From the NCBI GenBank assembly GCA_963942565.1, contig OZ012686.1, positions 13,385,171 through 13,449,170 on the forward strand: a DNA stretch of 64,000 nt, read 5' to 3'. The position numbers and the translations under genes are program-made. Positions 63,451 through 64,000 of the stretch are shown here, one piece after another (within the stretch, counting starts at the first letter, position 1; the number at the start of each line of letters is the position of its first letter). The notes below the pieces were generated by a model. That model was not told the origin of the DNA. It was given only the letters and a program-made list of their open reading frames with translations, and did not search any database. This DNA comes from Maea johnstoni (lineage: Eukaryota; Annelida; Polychaeta; Spionida; Magelonidae).

Positions 63451-64000
63451 AATTTTAAGTCTTCCCCACCCAATATATACCTGAGAAAAAATTACATTTT
63501 TCAATGACAGAAATGTTAAGTAATGATTGTGAAATTAGGAAATTCTAATTTTCAAACACAACATAAACAAAGCCAGACTTGTGCTGTGTTTTTCAAAAAC
63601 CCTGTTGCATCCAAGTGAGTGATGGAATATAATTGGCCTAGCCTCTAGCTGGTAATTTACTTTACACTAATTGACTAACCAAATCAATTAGGCAAGAGAA
63701 GTCAACAAAGGAATTAGCCAGCCCAATAGCTGTGAAAAGCCCAGGCAAAACAGTGACTCTTGAAGACTTAGGGAAGCATGAAATGGAATGCATGCTAATT
63801 TACACAAACATCTTTTCCCACAAATCAAAATTATCCCAGAATGAGTGGTAAAGCTTCATTGCTGGAACAGCTAAATTTTAACTAATACAAGTGGAGCAAA
63901 ACAGCAGCTACACTTTTTCTAAAATACACATAGGTTAAACTTTCAGAATTAAGGTTTTCCTTTTAAACCCTCCTTTACTACTGAAATGAGAATGGAAGTC
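63451..64000. other. Right edge, nothing recognised
   Basis: AT-rich, no supported feature. Confidence 0.4.

Overview
The window looks like nuclear DNA of a marine invertebrate: AT-rich, dense in (TA)n microsatellites and minisatellites, with a multi-exon intron-rich gene on the minus strand and a three-ORF tyrosine-recombinase retrotransposon. A membrane-anchored short-collagen protein of this type suggests amphioxus, a mollusc or a brachiopod. That is recall of the family, not proof, and the species cannot be fixed from the sequence.

Right half (about 40.9-61.8 kb, minus strand): one gene can be assembled from nine exons with GT-AG junctions and matching phases (49+334+153+209+137+144+306+120+183 nt = 544 codons plus stop). 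It predicts a type II single-pass membrane protein. In order it has a proline-rich cytoplasmic tail with a PPSY motif, one membrane helix (about residues 218-238), a coiled-coil stalk, six short Gly-X-Y triplets, and a six-cysteine C-terminal module encoded by the last two exons, here called Y and Z. Intron 1 (12.6 kb) holds minisatellites, a hAT-like MITE with a perfect 8-bp target duplication, and GC-rich patches. Three tandem copies of a ~150-bp repeat lie just upstream of exon 1.

Left half (1-41.6 kb): the gene's 3' end has been tandemly multiplied. Five units (U1 to U5 from the left; U1 cut by the window edge) each carry exon Z, and U1, U4 and U5 also carry exon Y. The right breakpoint of the array lies inside the intron before Y. 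Every Y and Z has usable splice sites in phase 0, so the array could work as a bank of alternative terminal exons. Z is almost unchanged between units at protein level while Y varies. U2 and U3 lost Y by one shared deletion. U1 and U2/U3 lost a 2.2-kb 3' segment at two different junctions. Each unit also holds two diverged copies of a ~0.8-1 kb module (alpha and beta) with a 14-bp CRE palindrome, and a LINE-RT-like insert in alpha whose empty site survives in beta.

U4 is interrupted by a 5.9-kb Ngaro-like (DIRS order) element at 19575-25463. It looks whole and young: gag-like, RT-RNase H and tyrosine recombinase ORFs, split direct repeats A1 / B1-A2-B2, and integration at a GT dinucleotide without target duplication. 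U3 holds the empty site, so the insertion is later than the local duplication.
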